64,000 bases of DNA from Aporhodopirellula rubra. Lineage in GTDB: Bacteria; Planctomycetota; Planctomycetia; Pirellulales; Pirellulaceae. Of this stretch, positions 1 through 8,962 are shown in pieces (the first letter of the stretch is position 1; the number at the start of each line of letters is the position of its first letter). The notes under the pieces were generated by a model that ran no database searches, had not been told where the DNA came from, and saw nothing but the letters and a program-made list of their open reading frames with translations. A program made the translations under genes and the position numbers. The DNA is taken from NCBI RefSeq assembly GCF_014192335.1, contig NZ_JACHXU010000021.1, forward strand, positions 62,001 through 126,000, read 5' to 3'.

Positions 1-183
1 GATAACGCTCGCAGGTTGATGATCGCGTCGGCCAGACAAGTGGCGATTTGTAGACGGCGAGACTGGGGTGAGGGCGTTGATGATTTGACTTTCGTGAGCA
101 TCCAAACTCGGGGGAAAGAGGTTGCCGAGATTCATCGGCGTTGGGCCAAAAGCTTCCATGGGAGGGTTGGTTGTTTTGTTCAT
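1..183 (-). CDS. Possible partial gene running off the left edge
   Basis: An open frame starts at 183 (ATG, 17 bases after the stop of the next gene upstream) and stays open to the window edge, about 61 codons. It begins MNKTTNPPMEAFGPTPMN. No domain is recognisable and there is no clear Shine-Dalgarno sequence. A second open frame starts at 101 (MLTKVKSSTPSPQSRRLQ...) and looks equally protein-like, so the frame cannot be settled without sequence to the left. The same strand and tight spacing to the 201-623 gene suggest that something follows in the same mobile module, for example an integrase, but that is inference. Confidence 0.3.
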   Translation of the reverse strand, partial: MNKTTNPPMEAFGPTPMNLGNLFPPSLDAHESQIINALTPVSPSTNRHLSGRRDHQPASVI

Positions 184-200
184 TCGATCTTTGCTGCGGT

Positions 201-623
201 TCAGACTTGGCCGTGCGAGTTGGGTTTGAGTTGTTCGCGAATGGGCGCGATCAGGTCGCGACCCCATTGAGTTTTGAACAAGCCGGCAAAGATATGGGTG
301 CGAGAGGCTTCGACATCGAGCTGCGTGATGGTCTCGGCAAGAAGGTCGGCCGTGGGCACGACATGGCTGGTGCGATCCTTGCGATGCAAGGTGAGCCGTT
401 GCAGATGCCGAAGTTCGACAAGTTTTTTGGTAGTTCGCACCAGCCGCATCTTCTTTCTTGTGTCTTTGCGAGTGGCCCAATAGGTCGGCTCGAAGGGCAC
501 GCCGTGGTATTCCATGCCGATCAGCCATTTAGTGCGAATGGGAAACTTCGCCATGCCCAATTCGCCAAAGACTTCGATCTCGGCGACCAAGCAACGTGCC
601 AGTTCAAAATGATTTTTCTTCAT
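201..623 (-). CDS. Hypothetical protein of a mobile-element module
   Basis: 140-residue protein of unknown function. The start at 623 is chosen because GGAG lies about six bases upstream; the same frame is open further upstream, but only through the low-complexity GT/GC repeat region, which does not look coding. The protein is basic, starts MKKNHFELARCLVAEIEVFG, has charged amphipathic stretches in the middle (TRKDTRKKMRLVRTTKKLVE) and ends LIAPIREQLKPNSHGQV. There is no signal peptide or membrane segment. It lies downstream of the primase-helicase gene on the same strand, separated by the repeat array, so it is probably part of the same element. No family recognised. Confidence 0.6.
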   Translation of the reverse strand: MKKNHFELARCLVAEIEVFGELGMAKFPIRTKWLIGMEYHGVPFEPTYWATRKDTRKKMRLVRTTKKLVELRHLQRLTLHRKDRTSHVVPTADLLAETITQLDVEASRTHIFAGLFKTQWGRDLIAPIREQLKPNSHGQV

Positions 624-737
624 GCTTTTCTCCAAAAGTCGGACAACGTGTTCCAGAAAACAAACCCTCTCTATGAGGACCGCTGGTTCGTGGGGCCTGA
701 CCTGAACGCATCCCGGCGGGAGGACCCGTTCGATCTT

Positions 738-944
738 CTGTGTGTGTGTGCGCGCACTGCGAGCGCGCTCACAAAGGGGGCGGGCGTGCTCGCACCGCCC
801 CTGGGGGTTGTAGGGGGTGCGCGCGCGGCACACACAGACCCGATTTCTGTGTGTGTGCGTGCACCAGCAAGTGCGCGCGCGGCATACAGAACCGCAATGA
901 AATCCTGTCGGTGCGCGCAGTGATTTGGTTGCGCGCACACACAG
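738..944. repeat. Array of GT/GC-rich inverted and direct repeats
   Basis: At least five related units of about 14-21 bases lie in both orientations: CTGTGTGTGTGTGCGCGCAC at 738-757, GTGCGCGCGCGGCACACACA at 817-836, CTGTGTGTGTGCGTGCAC at 847-864, GTGCGCGCGCGGCATACAGA at 871-890, and GCGCGCACACACAG at 931-944, plus a partial GTGCGCGCAG at 911-920. A GAGCGCGCTC palindrome lies at 761-770. The tracts alternate purine and pyrimidine, so they could form Z-DNA or cruciforms. The array fills the space between the primase stop (953) and the next start (623). Possible roles are iteron-like replication origin, recombination site or terminator; none is proven. Confidence 0.75.
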
Positions 945-952
945 CGACCACT

Positions 953-2929
953 TCAAAAATCGTCTTCGTCCGAAGGCTGTTTGACCGTGGCCAACCGAAC
1001 GGGCTGGTTCGCACCGGACTTCCACAGGTGGATCAATCCGAGATCGACGGCTTCTTGCTGAAGCTCCTTCGCCTTTCTCTGAGACCCCATGGCATCGCCG
1101 GCACGACTGCGGACCGTCGTCATGCGCTGCGGTTCTTGACAGACAAACCGCTCGGCGAACATTTCGGCGGTCCATTCCTCTTTGGCCAACTTCTTCTTCT
1201 CGGACTTGCTTCCGGTTGATCGAGTCTTGCCCCTGTGTTCAGACTTCAAGTCTTTCGGTTCTAGCAAGTCGTCGGTGTGCCAGGCTGGGAACGACCACCG
1301 CAGGCACCGCGGTTCAATCGGAGGCCAAGATCGGACCGCGGCATCAACGACGACGCAGCCGGGTTCTTGATGATGCCGCAGGACTAGGTGGGTATCGGTC
1401 GCCCGCGATTGACTGCCCGCGCCGGCACCCACGTCGGTCACGGACTTCGCGGATTGGTTGCCCTTACTCGCGTGATGGACCAGAACGAACGAGCACTGCA
1501 ACTCGGAAGCGTAACGGTCCAAAGTGTTGTAAAGGTCGGTGACGTTACCGTTGCTGTTCTCATCCGTGTCCTTCGGCATGAAGCGGTAGAACGCGTCCAG
1601 AATGATCAACTTGAAGAAGCCGGGTTTGAAGGTGTCAAAGTAAGACCGCAGCGAATTGATGTCGGGAAGCCGGCCACGCAAATTGTCGATGAACATCGAC
1701 TGATTCAGGGACTCGACCGGGATGTCGCGAGCCCAGGCCACGCGGGGAATCCGATCAGAAGATGTTTCCGCATGCAGTTCGTTGTCGAGCAGCAAGACGT
1801 TTCCCTGGTGCGTCGGGTAGGCATCCAACCAATCTCGCCCCGTGGCCACCGCCATCGCCAAATCCAACACCAACCAGGACTTACCCAGCTTCGGCGGTGC
1901 GATCACGTTCATCGTTTCGCCGACTCGCAGCAAGCCGTCAATAATTGGATCACGCAAAACCGGAAAGTCGCTGAGCAGTTCGCCGACGGGTCTGATTTGT
2001 GGAGTGAATTTCGGGTCCTCCGAGCGATTGCCGTTTTCGTAGTCGCCGTTCGACGCTTCCCCGCGTTTGCAAATCTTCTCTGCATCACGCAGTCGTTTCG
2101 CAATTTGCGTGTCGGTCCAATCTTTAGGGAAAGGACGCACCCCTGCGTATTGTCGAATGCACCGCATTGCGTCATCGTCTGAAAGATCATGTTCGACGCA
2201 CCGGCAACACGATACGAAAAGGCGATGCGAGCCGTCGCTGTGGTCGCTGATCTTCAACTTCAACAGTGATGCCAAGCAATCATCAAACGCACTGTTGGAA
2301 TCGCTTGGCTGTGAACTCGTGTCGCCATGGTTTTGCGGCCAAAGCTGCTCGCAAAGATCTTCAAGGCTTCCCTGGCAATCCTGCACGTCGGTTGGCGAGT
2401 CACTCAACCTTTGACCGGTGACCGTGAAGAAGCGGCCTTTGTCGTAGACCTCGACCTTCCCGACCATCAGCGGACCAAACCCATCTTTGCGACATTGAGC
2501 AAACGATGGTTTGAATCCCTTCAGGAACACTTTCACGCCGGTCCCCGACGGTGAAACCTCGACATAAGTATCGAAGCTTGAAATGATGTCGCCGCCCCAG
2601 ATGTAGTTGCCGGCTTCGTCCAAGCAATCGTCGATGTCCACGCCGGCGAACGGGTCGTCGGCGGTAAATACGAAACCGATTCCACTGGTTCCTGGCGAAG
2701 AATGAAAGTGCCGCCACGCCGTATCGAAATCCGACCAAGTCGATGAATCGTTGGTCTTGGCCAATCGACCACTGTGGGGATCGATCGGTTCCTTGGTTGG
2801 CCGGCCATCGCGATCGACGGACCTCCAGCACACCCACTGCGGAACCGATCGCAGCGAGGGCGGAATGTTCTGTATCGGATACTCAGCAATGCCGGCCGAT
2901 TCGGTGGTTTCAGGATCAGTAGCCTGCAT
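953..2929 (-). CDS. Primase-polymerase / RepA-like AAA helicase of a mobile element
   Basis: 658-residue two-part replication protein. Residues about 20-210 look like a phage/plasmid prim-pol (PVCW-type start, GIGFVFTADDPFAGVDIDDC acidic metal-binding motif, FTVTGQRL). Residues about 320-570 look like a RepA/AAA_25 P-loop ATPase: APPKLGKSW as Walker A, KLIILDAFYR as Walker B, and LVHHASKG as sensor-like motif. The C-terminus (about 600-658) is charged and could be a winged helix. Such proteins start replication of integrated plasmids, satellites and phages. The start at 2929 follows the upstream HTH gene stop by 14 bases, with AAGGA about 12 bases before the ATG, so the two are probably co-transcribed. 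Confidence 0.82.
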   Translation of the reverse strand: MQATDPETTESAGIAEYPIQNIPPSLRSVPQWVCWRSVDRDGRPTKEPIDPHSGRLAKTNDSSTWSDFDTAWRHFHSSPGTSGIGFVFTADDPFAGVDIDDCLDEAGNYIWGGDIISSFDTYVEVSPSGTGVKVFLKGFKPSFAQCRKDGFGPLMVGKVEVYDKGRFFTVTGQRLSDSPTDVQDCQGSLEDLCEQLWPQNHGDTSSQPSDSNSAFDDCLASLLKLKISDHSDGSHRLFVSCCRCVEHDLSDDDAMRCIRQYAGVRPFPKDWTDTQIAKRLRDAEKICKRGEASNGDYENGNRSEDPKFTPQIRPVGELLSDFPVLRDPIIDGLLRVGETMNVIAPPKLGKSWLVLDLAMAVATGRDWLDAYPTHQGNVLLLDNELHAETSSDRIPRVAWARDIPVESLNQSMFIDNLRGRLPDINSLRSYFDTFKPGFFKLIILDAFYRFMPKDTDENSNGNVTDLYNTLDRYASELQCSFVLVHHASKGNQSAKSVTDVGAGAGSQSRATDTHLVLRHHQEPGCVVVDAAVRSWPPIEPRCLRWSFPAWHTDDLLEPKDLKSEHRGKTRSTGSKSEKKKLAKEEWTAEMFAERFVCQEPQRMTTVRSRAGDAMGSQRKAKELQQEAVDLGLIHLWKSGANQPVRLATVKQPSDEDDF

Positions 2930-2943
2930 GTTCGTGTTTGTCC

Positions 2944-3162
2944 TTAAACGCGGGTGGAAGACTGGCGATTGCGATCCGCGTCCATGCGGTCCAGTTCGCT
3001 AGCGATGTGATCGAGGCTGGCCTGCGAGAACACGCGGGCATGGCCGGCCCAACCGGTTGCCTCGATGCGTCTTGAACGAATGACGTATTCGATGCGATGA
3101 ACCTTGGTGTTCAACCGTCGGGCGATCTCGCCGACGGTCAACAACAACGGAGGTTGAGGCAT
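2944..3162 (-). CDS. Small excisionase/MerR-type HTH protein
   Basis: 72-residue DNA-binding protein. The motif LLTVGEIARRLNTKVHRIEY followed by RRIEATGWAGHARVFSQASL is the winged-helix pattern of excisionase/MerR-type helix-turn-helix proteins (HTH at about residues 7-27, wing at about 35-50). The ATG at 3162 (MPQPPLLL) is chosen over a longer upstream frame because it sits right before the domain. It directly precedes the primase gene. Inference: it regulates or helps excise the element, or controls the primase gene. No integrase is visible inside the window. Confidence 0.72.
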   Translation of the reverse strand: MPQPPLLLTVGEIARRLNTKVHRIEYVIRSRRIEATGWAGHARVFSQASLDHIASELDRMDADRNRQSSTRV

Positions 3163-4786
3163 AGCTTTCCTTGCAGCGTGTGGAAATACTTCGCAGCGGT
3201 TGCCGGTTAACGGGCAGGCGGCGAAGCCAAGTAAGAGAGAGACCAAAATCTGCGGAGTCATCGCTCGTGCGGACGCGAATGGCAGATTCAAAAGAAGCTC
3301 GGCGCGGTGGATCGCAGACGAGCGAGAAGCCAATTGGCTGAGTGGGTCGCTGATTGGTTGGCTGAGCGGCTCGGTGTTCGAGCGAGCAGAATTATGGGAA
3401 TTGAAATCGGTTTGTCAAACAAAAATATTCGCTTGGACTTTCATTGCAGTTGGATGGATTGCGATGAACGTTTGGCACGGCAAAACACGGTGAAAACGTG
3501 CGAAACAAACAGTTCGAGCGGTTGAGCAAGAAAGCGTGCCCGCCAAGGTTTTGGCACGGGTTGGCCGACTGCTCGTTCGCTTGTGCTCCCACCAGCGATC
3601 GAAAAACAGCGGCAAACACGGGACGAATCGTGCTGCTCCGTCTCGGCACTTGGAATTCTCCGGTGTTAAGAAAACTGGCGTTGGAAAAATCAGAACTTTG
3701 CAAAATTGTTTGGCACCTCGAATCATGAAAAGACGGTCTCTCCCTAGCTCTAGACCTTCCAGAAAAAAGGGCGAGAAGGCGAAGGTGCTGCCGAATTTTC
3801 TCAAGTTAGTTTGGAGCGGTGAATATTCGTCCCTCCGCGGTTATCTATGCCGCATTTTGGAAAACGTGTTCGCTCAAATTGCGATTCGGTGAAAAGAAAG
3901 CTCCCTACCTCGGAAGCAGAATCGTTGTGCAGCACAACTGACGAAATCTTCATCTCCTTCCATTTTTTACTGCAATCGCGACAACTTTTTTCGCGAAGCT
4001 CGTACGGAACGCGAAAGCACAAACGGCCTCCTGGGTTACTTATGCAACCGATTAGCCCCGAATAGTGAATCTGCGAAATTTGGAGAAAGTTTTCGTAGAA
4101 TGCTGTTCGGCTTAGGTCTCACTTTTCAGTCGTTTTACCGCTCAGCGTATTCGCCGATGTTGATCGGGCTCCCTCATCTAGACCTACCGGACCAAATGCT
4201 CGAATGACGAAATCGTTTCCGGATTTTCGATGAATCGTTGGGACGCAAAATCGCTCTCGTCTCTTGTTACCTATGCCGTTTGGCGTTGGGGTTGCGCAAC
4301 AAACTGAAAATTTCGTGAGAACTACGTCATCGGAGGGCGGGGCGAGATCACGACTCCATGGAGAGGAACGTAAAGTGTCGGGCGGATATCGCCCCAAGCA
4401 CACGACATGCTGGCGGCGAAGCAGGTGTCAAGATGGCCAGCCTCCATTCTTGTGAATGACCGACCGGGCTCTTGCGTTCAGCCATCCCATGAAAGCGGCA
4501 TAGCGTTTGCGAACGGGATTCCATCTGCCGAGAGGGCCGTTTCACAGGGCCCGTCGCCCGTCAAGTTGGTGGAAAATCGATCCAACTGATCGTAAGCAGG
4601 CCAATTGGAGCTGAGCTTGCGATCCGATGGCGTGTCAGATCTTCTGCAGTCGCGGCGAAGGACTTGAAATGATTGGTCGTATTTTGTTTTTTCCGATCCA
4701 AGTGCTTGGATCACTTTACACCGGTTTGCTGATGTGGATGGCGTCACCATCTAACCAAGCCGATTTTCAACGTGAGGACAAATCAG
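3163..4786. other. 1.6 kb region without a convincing gene
   Basis: Only short overlapping open frames on both strands, none with a recognisable domain, a consistent ribosome site or a coding-like composition. The upstream part (3163-3300) should hold the promoter of the minus-strand HTH-primase module. The part just before 4787 should hold the promoter of the GH13 gene. No tRNA or att-like direct repeat could be seen. It is the likely right flank of the integrated module, with decayed sequence. Confidence 0.5.
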
Positions 4787-6622
4787 ATGAATAGGGCTGT
4801 CGTGGAAAAGGGTGTCAGTGAGTCGTTGGATAAGAACGCAGACGAGAGGACTCGTCCATCGGGCATGGGACCGATGGTGACGCAAAACGGCGTGGCGTTC
4901 CGAGTTTGGGCTCCCCACGCTGATGCCGTGTCAGTGGTCGGGTCATTCAATGATTGGGACGGGTCGGCGGCGAGGATGGAGCACGAGGATGGTGGAAATT
5001 GGTTTGTTGAAATCGAGGGTGCCAAGCCGGGCGACGAGTACAAGTTCGAAATCACGAACGGAGAAAATACGTTTCGGCGGATTGATCCTCGTGTCCGCGA
5101 GGTCACTAATTCGGTGGGCAACGGAATTGTTCACGATCCGTGTTTTGATTGGTCCGATGATCACTTTGTGATGCCACCTTGGAACGAGCTGGTCATCTAT
5201 GAAATGCACGTGGGGACGTTCTTTCGAGACGGACAGGATGTGGGTGATTTGGAAACGTTGCAGAAAAAATTTAAACACCTCAAGCGATTGGGCGTGAACG
5301 CGTTGCAGATCATGCCGATTGCGGAGTTCGCGGGTGACCTGTCTTGGGGATACAACCCGGCTCACGTCTTTGCGATCGAGAGTGCCTACGGTGGACCACT
5401 GGCGTTCAAACGATTTGTGAAGGAGGCTCACCGTCACGGGTTCGCGGTGATCTTGGATGTCGTCTACAACCACTTTGGGCCGTCCGACTTGGACCTGTGG
5501 CAGTTTGATGGTTGGTCGGAAAACGACAAGGGCGGCATCTATTTCTACAACGATCACCGCAGTTCAACGCCTTGGGGAGACACGCGACCGGACTACGGCC
5601 GCGGCGAAGTGCGAGCGTTTATTCGTGACAACGCGATGATGTGGCTGGAAGACTACCATGTGGACGGTTTGCGTTATGACATGACTCTCTACATCCGCTC
5701 GATCGACCATGACCCGGCGAATGAAATCCCGGAAGGCTGGGGCTTAACGCAGTGGGTCAACCGAGAGATCCATGCAGCGTTTCCATCGGCCATCACGATC
5801 GCCGAAGACCTTCAGAACGAACACTATCTGACAAAGCCCGACCAAGAGGGCGGTGCTGGATTCTCCACGCAGTGGGACGCGAAGTTCGTTCACCCTATTC
5901 GTGATGTAATCACACAGCCCGATGACGCGGGCCGCGACATGCAGAAGGTCGTCGAAGCGATTCTGCACCGATACAACGGTGATGCGTTCCAACGAGTGAT
6001 CTACACGGAATCACATGACGAAGTTGCCAATGGGAAGTCCCGCGTACCCAGCGAGATTGACGATTCGGACCCGGGCAACTACTTCGCGAAAAAGCGTTCG
6101 ACGCTTGGTGTTGCGATTGCAATGACGGCCCCCGGCATTCCGATGTTGTTTCAGGGGCAAGAGCTACTGCAAGACGGTTGGTTCCAAGACACCGAAGAAC
6201 TGGATTGGGAAAACGCAAGGTCGTTCCAAGGAATCGTGCGACTGTACGCCGACTTGATTCGATTGCGGCTCAACCGTGACGGCTACACCCGTGGTCTGAC
6301 GGGACAGCATGTCGAGGTCCATCACGTCAATCACGCTGATAAGATCGTTGCGTTCCGGCGTTGGTTCGACGGCGGCGAGGGTGACGAGACGCTGGTGGTT
6401 GCGAACTTCTCGGCAAACACGTTCTCGAACTACCGTGTAGGCGTACCGTGTGGTGGTCGTTGGACGTTACGTTTCAACAGCGATTCTCCCGACTACAATC
6501 GCGAGTTCGGTTCCGAGCACGTTGCCGATATCGAAACGATCGAAGAGGGTTACGACGGACAGTCGCACTCGGCTGCTTTCGCGATTGCTCCCTATTCGGT
6601 TTTGATCTTCTCCCAGAACTAG
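4787..6622 (+). CDS. GH13 glycosidase, 1,4-alpha-glucan branching-enzyme type
   Basis: 611-residue cytosolic alpha-glucan enzyme. An N-terminal CBM48/early-set domain (about 30-110, FRVWAPHADAVSVVGSFNDW) precedes a GH13 barrel. The GH13 regions are visible: DVVYNHFG (about 224-231), GLRYD with nucleophile D298, TIAEDLQ with acid/base E340, and YTESHDE with H410-D411. The C-terminal beta domain ends at FAIAPYSVLIFSQN. The layout fits a GlgB-like branching enzyme or malto-oligosyltrehalose trehalohydrolase relative; the SHDEV motif favours branching enzyme. Length is close to GlgB. The ATG at 4787 is preferred over GTG 4772 because GAGGA lies eight bases before it. It acts on glycogen-type polymers; there are no other glycogen genes beside it. 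Confidence 0.85.
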   Translation: MNRAVVEKGVSESLDKNADERTRPSGMGPMVTQNGVAFRVWAPHADAVSVVGSFNDWDGSAARMEHEDGGNWFVEIEGAKPGDEYKFEITNGENTFRRIDPRVREVTNSVGNGIVHDPCFDWSDDHFVMPPWNELVIYEMHVGTFFRDGQDVGDLETLQKKFKHLKRLGVNALQIMPIAEFAGDLSWGYNPAHVFAIESAYGGPLAFKRFVKEAHRHGFAVILDVVYNHFGPSDLDLWQFDGWSENDKGGIYFYNDHRSSTPWGDTRPDYGRGEVRAFIRDNAMMWLEDYHVDGLRYDMTLYIRSIDHDPANEIPEGWGLTQWVNREIHAAFPSAITIAEDLQNEHYLTKPDQEGGAGFSTQWDAKFVHPIRDVITQPDDAGRDMQKVVEAILHRYNGDAFQRVIYTESHDEVANGKSRVPSEIDDSDPGNYFAKKRSTLGVAIAMTAPGIPMLFQGQELLQDGWFQDTEELDWENARSFQGIVRLYADLIRLRLNRDGYTRGLTGQHVEVHHVNHADKIVAFRRWFDGGEGDETLVVANFSANTFSNYRVGVPCGGRWTLRFNSDSPDYNREFGSEHVADIETIEEGYDGQSHSAAFAIAPYSVLIFSQN

Positions 6623-6640
6623 ACCCACTTTTGTTTCATG

Positions 6641-6688
6641 CGACGCCGAAGGCGAGGCTTCAAAACCGAGACCTCGCCGATGGCGTCG
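6641..6688. repeat. REP-like hairpin, CGACGCC family
   Basis: Arms CGACGCCGAAGGCGAGG (6641-6657) and CCTCGCCGATGGCGTCG (6672-6688) pair over 7+7 bases around a three-base internal bulge, with a 14-base loop. It lies between the GH13 gene and the DUF2254 gene. No T-run follows, so it is more like a dispersed repeat or mRNA 3'-end stabiliser than an intrinsic terminator. Similar CGACGCC-type hairpins occur at 53928-53981 and 62155-62205. Confidence 0.7.
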
Positions 6689-6704
6689 GGATGAACGTTG
6701 TTGA

Positions 6705-7949
6705 ATGAACTTGATGCGCGCCTACCTTCAACAACTGACTTATTCCATCAGCGGCAGCTATTGGTTTGTGCCATCGGTGATGGTGCTCGCTGCGGTTTTG
6801 CTTTCGCAAGGAGCGATTCAAATTGATCGAGCGTATGGCAGTGATTGGATGGCGGAGTCTTGGTGGGCTTCATTGAATCAACCTGACGGGGCTCGGGCAT
6901 TGCTGGCGACGGTGGCCGGTTCGATGATCACGGTGGCAGGTACGACGTTTTCGCTGACAATCTTGGCGGTTTCGCACGCGACATCGCACTTCGGGCCGCG
7001 GTTGTTAGACAATTTCATGCGAGATCGCGGCAATCAGATCACGCTGGGAACGTTCGTTGCAACATTCATTTACTGTTTGCTCGTGCTACGAGTGATTCGC
7101 GGTAGCTCAGAAAGCATCGACGCATTTGTACCCCAGTTGTCGCTCTTCCTGGCGTTGCTACTGACCTTAGCAAGTGTCGCCGAGCTGATCTATTTCATTC
7201 ACCACATCCCGGAGAGCATCCATATCTCTAATGTGTTGCAGAGGATGAACGGGCAAATGCTGTCCAAGTTCGACGAATTGTACCCGGCCACCGTGGGCGA
7301 CGCCTCACCTGATGAAGCACCCGTGTACGATTTCCAAGCGACACATAAGATTGCTTCTAGCACTCACGGTTATCTGCAGGGCGTGGACGAGCACAGTCTG
7401 ATGGCGATCGCGTCGGATTCAAAGCGTGTTTTGAGACTCCGCCGACGACCAGGTGATTTCGTTCGTGTGGGAGAGCTCATCGCGGAAGTGGACGGCGACG
7501 CCGAGTGGAGCGAGACGGACGATGATCGAGTTCGATCGGCGTTTGCATTCGGAGCCAGCCGCAACCCGACGCAAGATGTGTTCTTCGTGCTCAATCAGTT
7601 TGTGGAAGTCGCTATTCGAGCACTCTCGCCTGGCGTGAATGACCCGTTCACCGCAATGCAATGCATGGATCACTTGAGCGTCGGGTTGGTTGAGCTGAGT
7701 CGCCGGCAATTGCCTAGCGATCATCGAGTTGATGACAAAGGAACACTCAGGATCATCACGACAGAAGTCAAGCTGGAACAATTCGCGACGGCGATGCTAG
7801 ACCAGGTTTTTCCGTATGCCGAGGATGATGTCAACACGGCAAAGTACTACGTTGAGACGCTACAGCGTGTGATTGACATTTCGGACAATGCTGAGTTGGT
7901 CAATATTATCGAGGCACGCGTTCATCGGATGCAGAAGGCGATTGCTTGA
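6705..7949 (+). CDS. DUF2254 family membrane protein
   Basis: 414-residue integral membrane protein. Four hydrophobic segments are seen in the N-terminal half, at about residues 17-37, 66-90, 108-128 and 140-165, with the DUF2254 signature AGSMITVAGTTFSLTILAVS (about 70-90) and FGPRLLDNFMRDRGNQITLG. The C-terminal half is soluble and includes GYLQGVDEHSLMAIA and FFVLNQFVEVAIRALSPGVN, also conserved in this family. Function of the family is unknown. It starts 82 bases after the GH13 gene on the same strand, with a hairpin between. An intrinsic terminator follows at 7975. Confidence 0.9.
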   Translation: MNLMRAYLQQLTYSISGSYWFVPSVMVLAAVLLSQGAIQIDRAYGSDWMAESWWASLNQPDGARALLATVAGSMITVAGTTFSLTILAVSHATSHFGPRLLDNFMRDRGNQITLGTFVATFIYCLLVLRVIRGSSESIDAFVPQLSLFLALLLTLASVAELIYFIHHIPESIHISNVLQRMNGQMLSKFDELYPATVGDASPDEAPVYDFQATHKIASSTHGYLQGVDEHSLMAIASDSKRVLRLRRRPGDFVRVGELIAEVDGDAEWSETDDDRVRSAFAFGASRNPTQDVFFVLNQFVEVAIRALSPGVNDPFTAMQCMDHLSVGLVELSRRQLPSDHRVDDKGTLRIITTEVKLEQFATAMLDQVFPYAEDDVNTAKYYVETLQRVIDISDNAELVNIIEARVHRMQKAIA

Positions 7950-7974
7950 CGGTGTTTAAGCGACATCGCAAGTT

Positions 7975-7998
7975 AGGCGGTAAAGACTGCCTCTTTTT
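7975..7998 (+). terminator. Intrinsic terminator after the DUF2254 gene
   Basis: AGGCGGT (7975-7981) pairs with ACTGCCT (7986-7992) through one G-U wobble over an AAAG loop, followed by CTTTTT. It lies 25 bases after the DUF2254 stop. Confidence 0.75.
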
Positions 7999-8027
7999 CG
8001 GGATCAGGCCAGATAACGGTCGGCCAC

Positions 8028-8451
8028 CTAGGCCCGCGCGTCGCGGATTAGGGCGAGATAGAGGAGGTAGATGGCGGTGGGGATTGCGATGACAAGGAGT
8101 GACGATGCAAGTAGCGGATGACCTAGCACTGCTGGTCCAACGGTAACTCGCATCAACAATGCAGCCGAGACCAACATCGCACTGACGATCAAACCGGCGG
8201 TGATTCGATTGGCGATTTTGTGAACGCCTTTGAGCAGTGAGTCTTGATCTATCGCGTCAACCTTGACGCTCAGTCCGTTCTCTGAAACCATTTGCGTGAT
8301 CCGGTTGATACGCTGCGGAAGACTTGACGCCAATTCGGCCGAAGCCCTTGAGTTGTTCATTTAAGTTAAGCAGGTTGCTTGCCTCGCGGCGGTAATCCAG
8401 TTCGATCGACAACGCAAATGCACGGCGTGTGCCACAACTCGAACTTCGCAT
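8028..8451 (-). pseudogene. ubiB: ubiB/aarF (ABC1 kinase) deletion remnant
   Basis: Two pieces of an ABC1-family (UbiB/AarF) protein lie side by side in different frames. The 5' piece (about 8345-8430) encodes SIELDYRREASNLLNLNEQL, which belongs to the mid-kinase region. The 3' piece (8028-8345) encodes SLPQRINRITQMVSENGLSV, then VDAIDQDSLLKGVHKIANRI and two hydrophobic segments, matching the C-terminal membrane tail. The N-terminus and some 200 residues between the pieces are gone, as is the frame. An ATG at 8360 allows a 110-residue product with two membrane helices, but it is more likely a relic than a functional gene. Confidence 0.72.
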
Positions 8452-8962
8452 TACTAGCGTCAGGCAATAGCTCGCGGCGATCGCTTAGCGATCAGCGTGA
8501 TTGCTCGACAACCATCTCGACGCGCATTCAAATTTTGTTCAGGTATCTACACGCGATAGATGGTCGATTGGGGGCCGCGGAGCATTCTTCATAGCTACGG
8601 ATCTTTTTGGTTGATCAACAACCACTCAACTTGTACCTCGAGATCTCTTGTGATTTACCGGTTTCACATCACCGTCGCACTCCCGATGTGCCTGCCGTGA
8701 TCTGGAATGAAACAATTGCGGGGAAAATCAGCCATCGGGCGACCGGTGTATCGGAAACTGTTGGGCCCTTCCCCCATCCCCACACCGATAAACAGGTCAG
8801 ATTTCTGATTTACTTGCACTTCGGCAACGGGTCGGACTTTTTCGAGCAAGCGAAGATCGAGTCAACAAATTACGTGTCGTCCGCGGCACGCCAAATGCAT
8901 AGCGAGTCTCGCTGCGAAGCTAGTGAAGCTTCTAGTTCCTCCCCATTTAGATGGATTAAAAA
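8452..8962. other. Gap without a supported gene
   Basis: Short frames on both strands (for example + 8607-8966 and - 8664-8849) have no recognisable domain and overlap each other. The last 100 bases should contain the promoter of the PDZ-protein gene. Nothing else is seen. Confidence 0.5.

Noticed and set aside
671..1219. Several long overlapping frames rich in R, H, T, C and A on both strands (up to 324 residues)
   Set aside because: They are translations of the GT/GC repeat array and antisense shadows of the primase gene; only the 201-623 part looks coding.
3200..3525. Overlapping frames of about 70-100 residues with W-rich sequence
   Set aside because: Two frames overlap with no domain, no ribosome site and odd composition; probably repeat-derived noise such as GGCTGAGTGGGTCGC runs.
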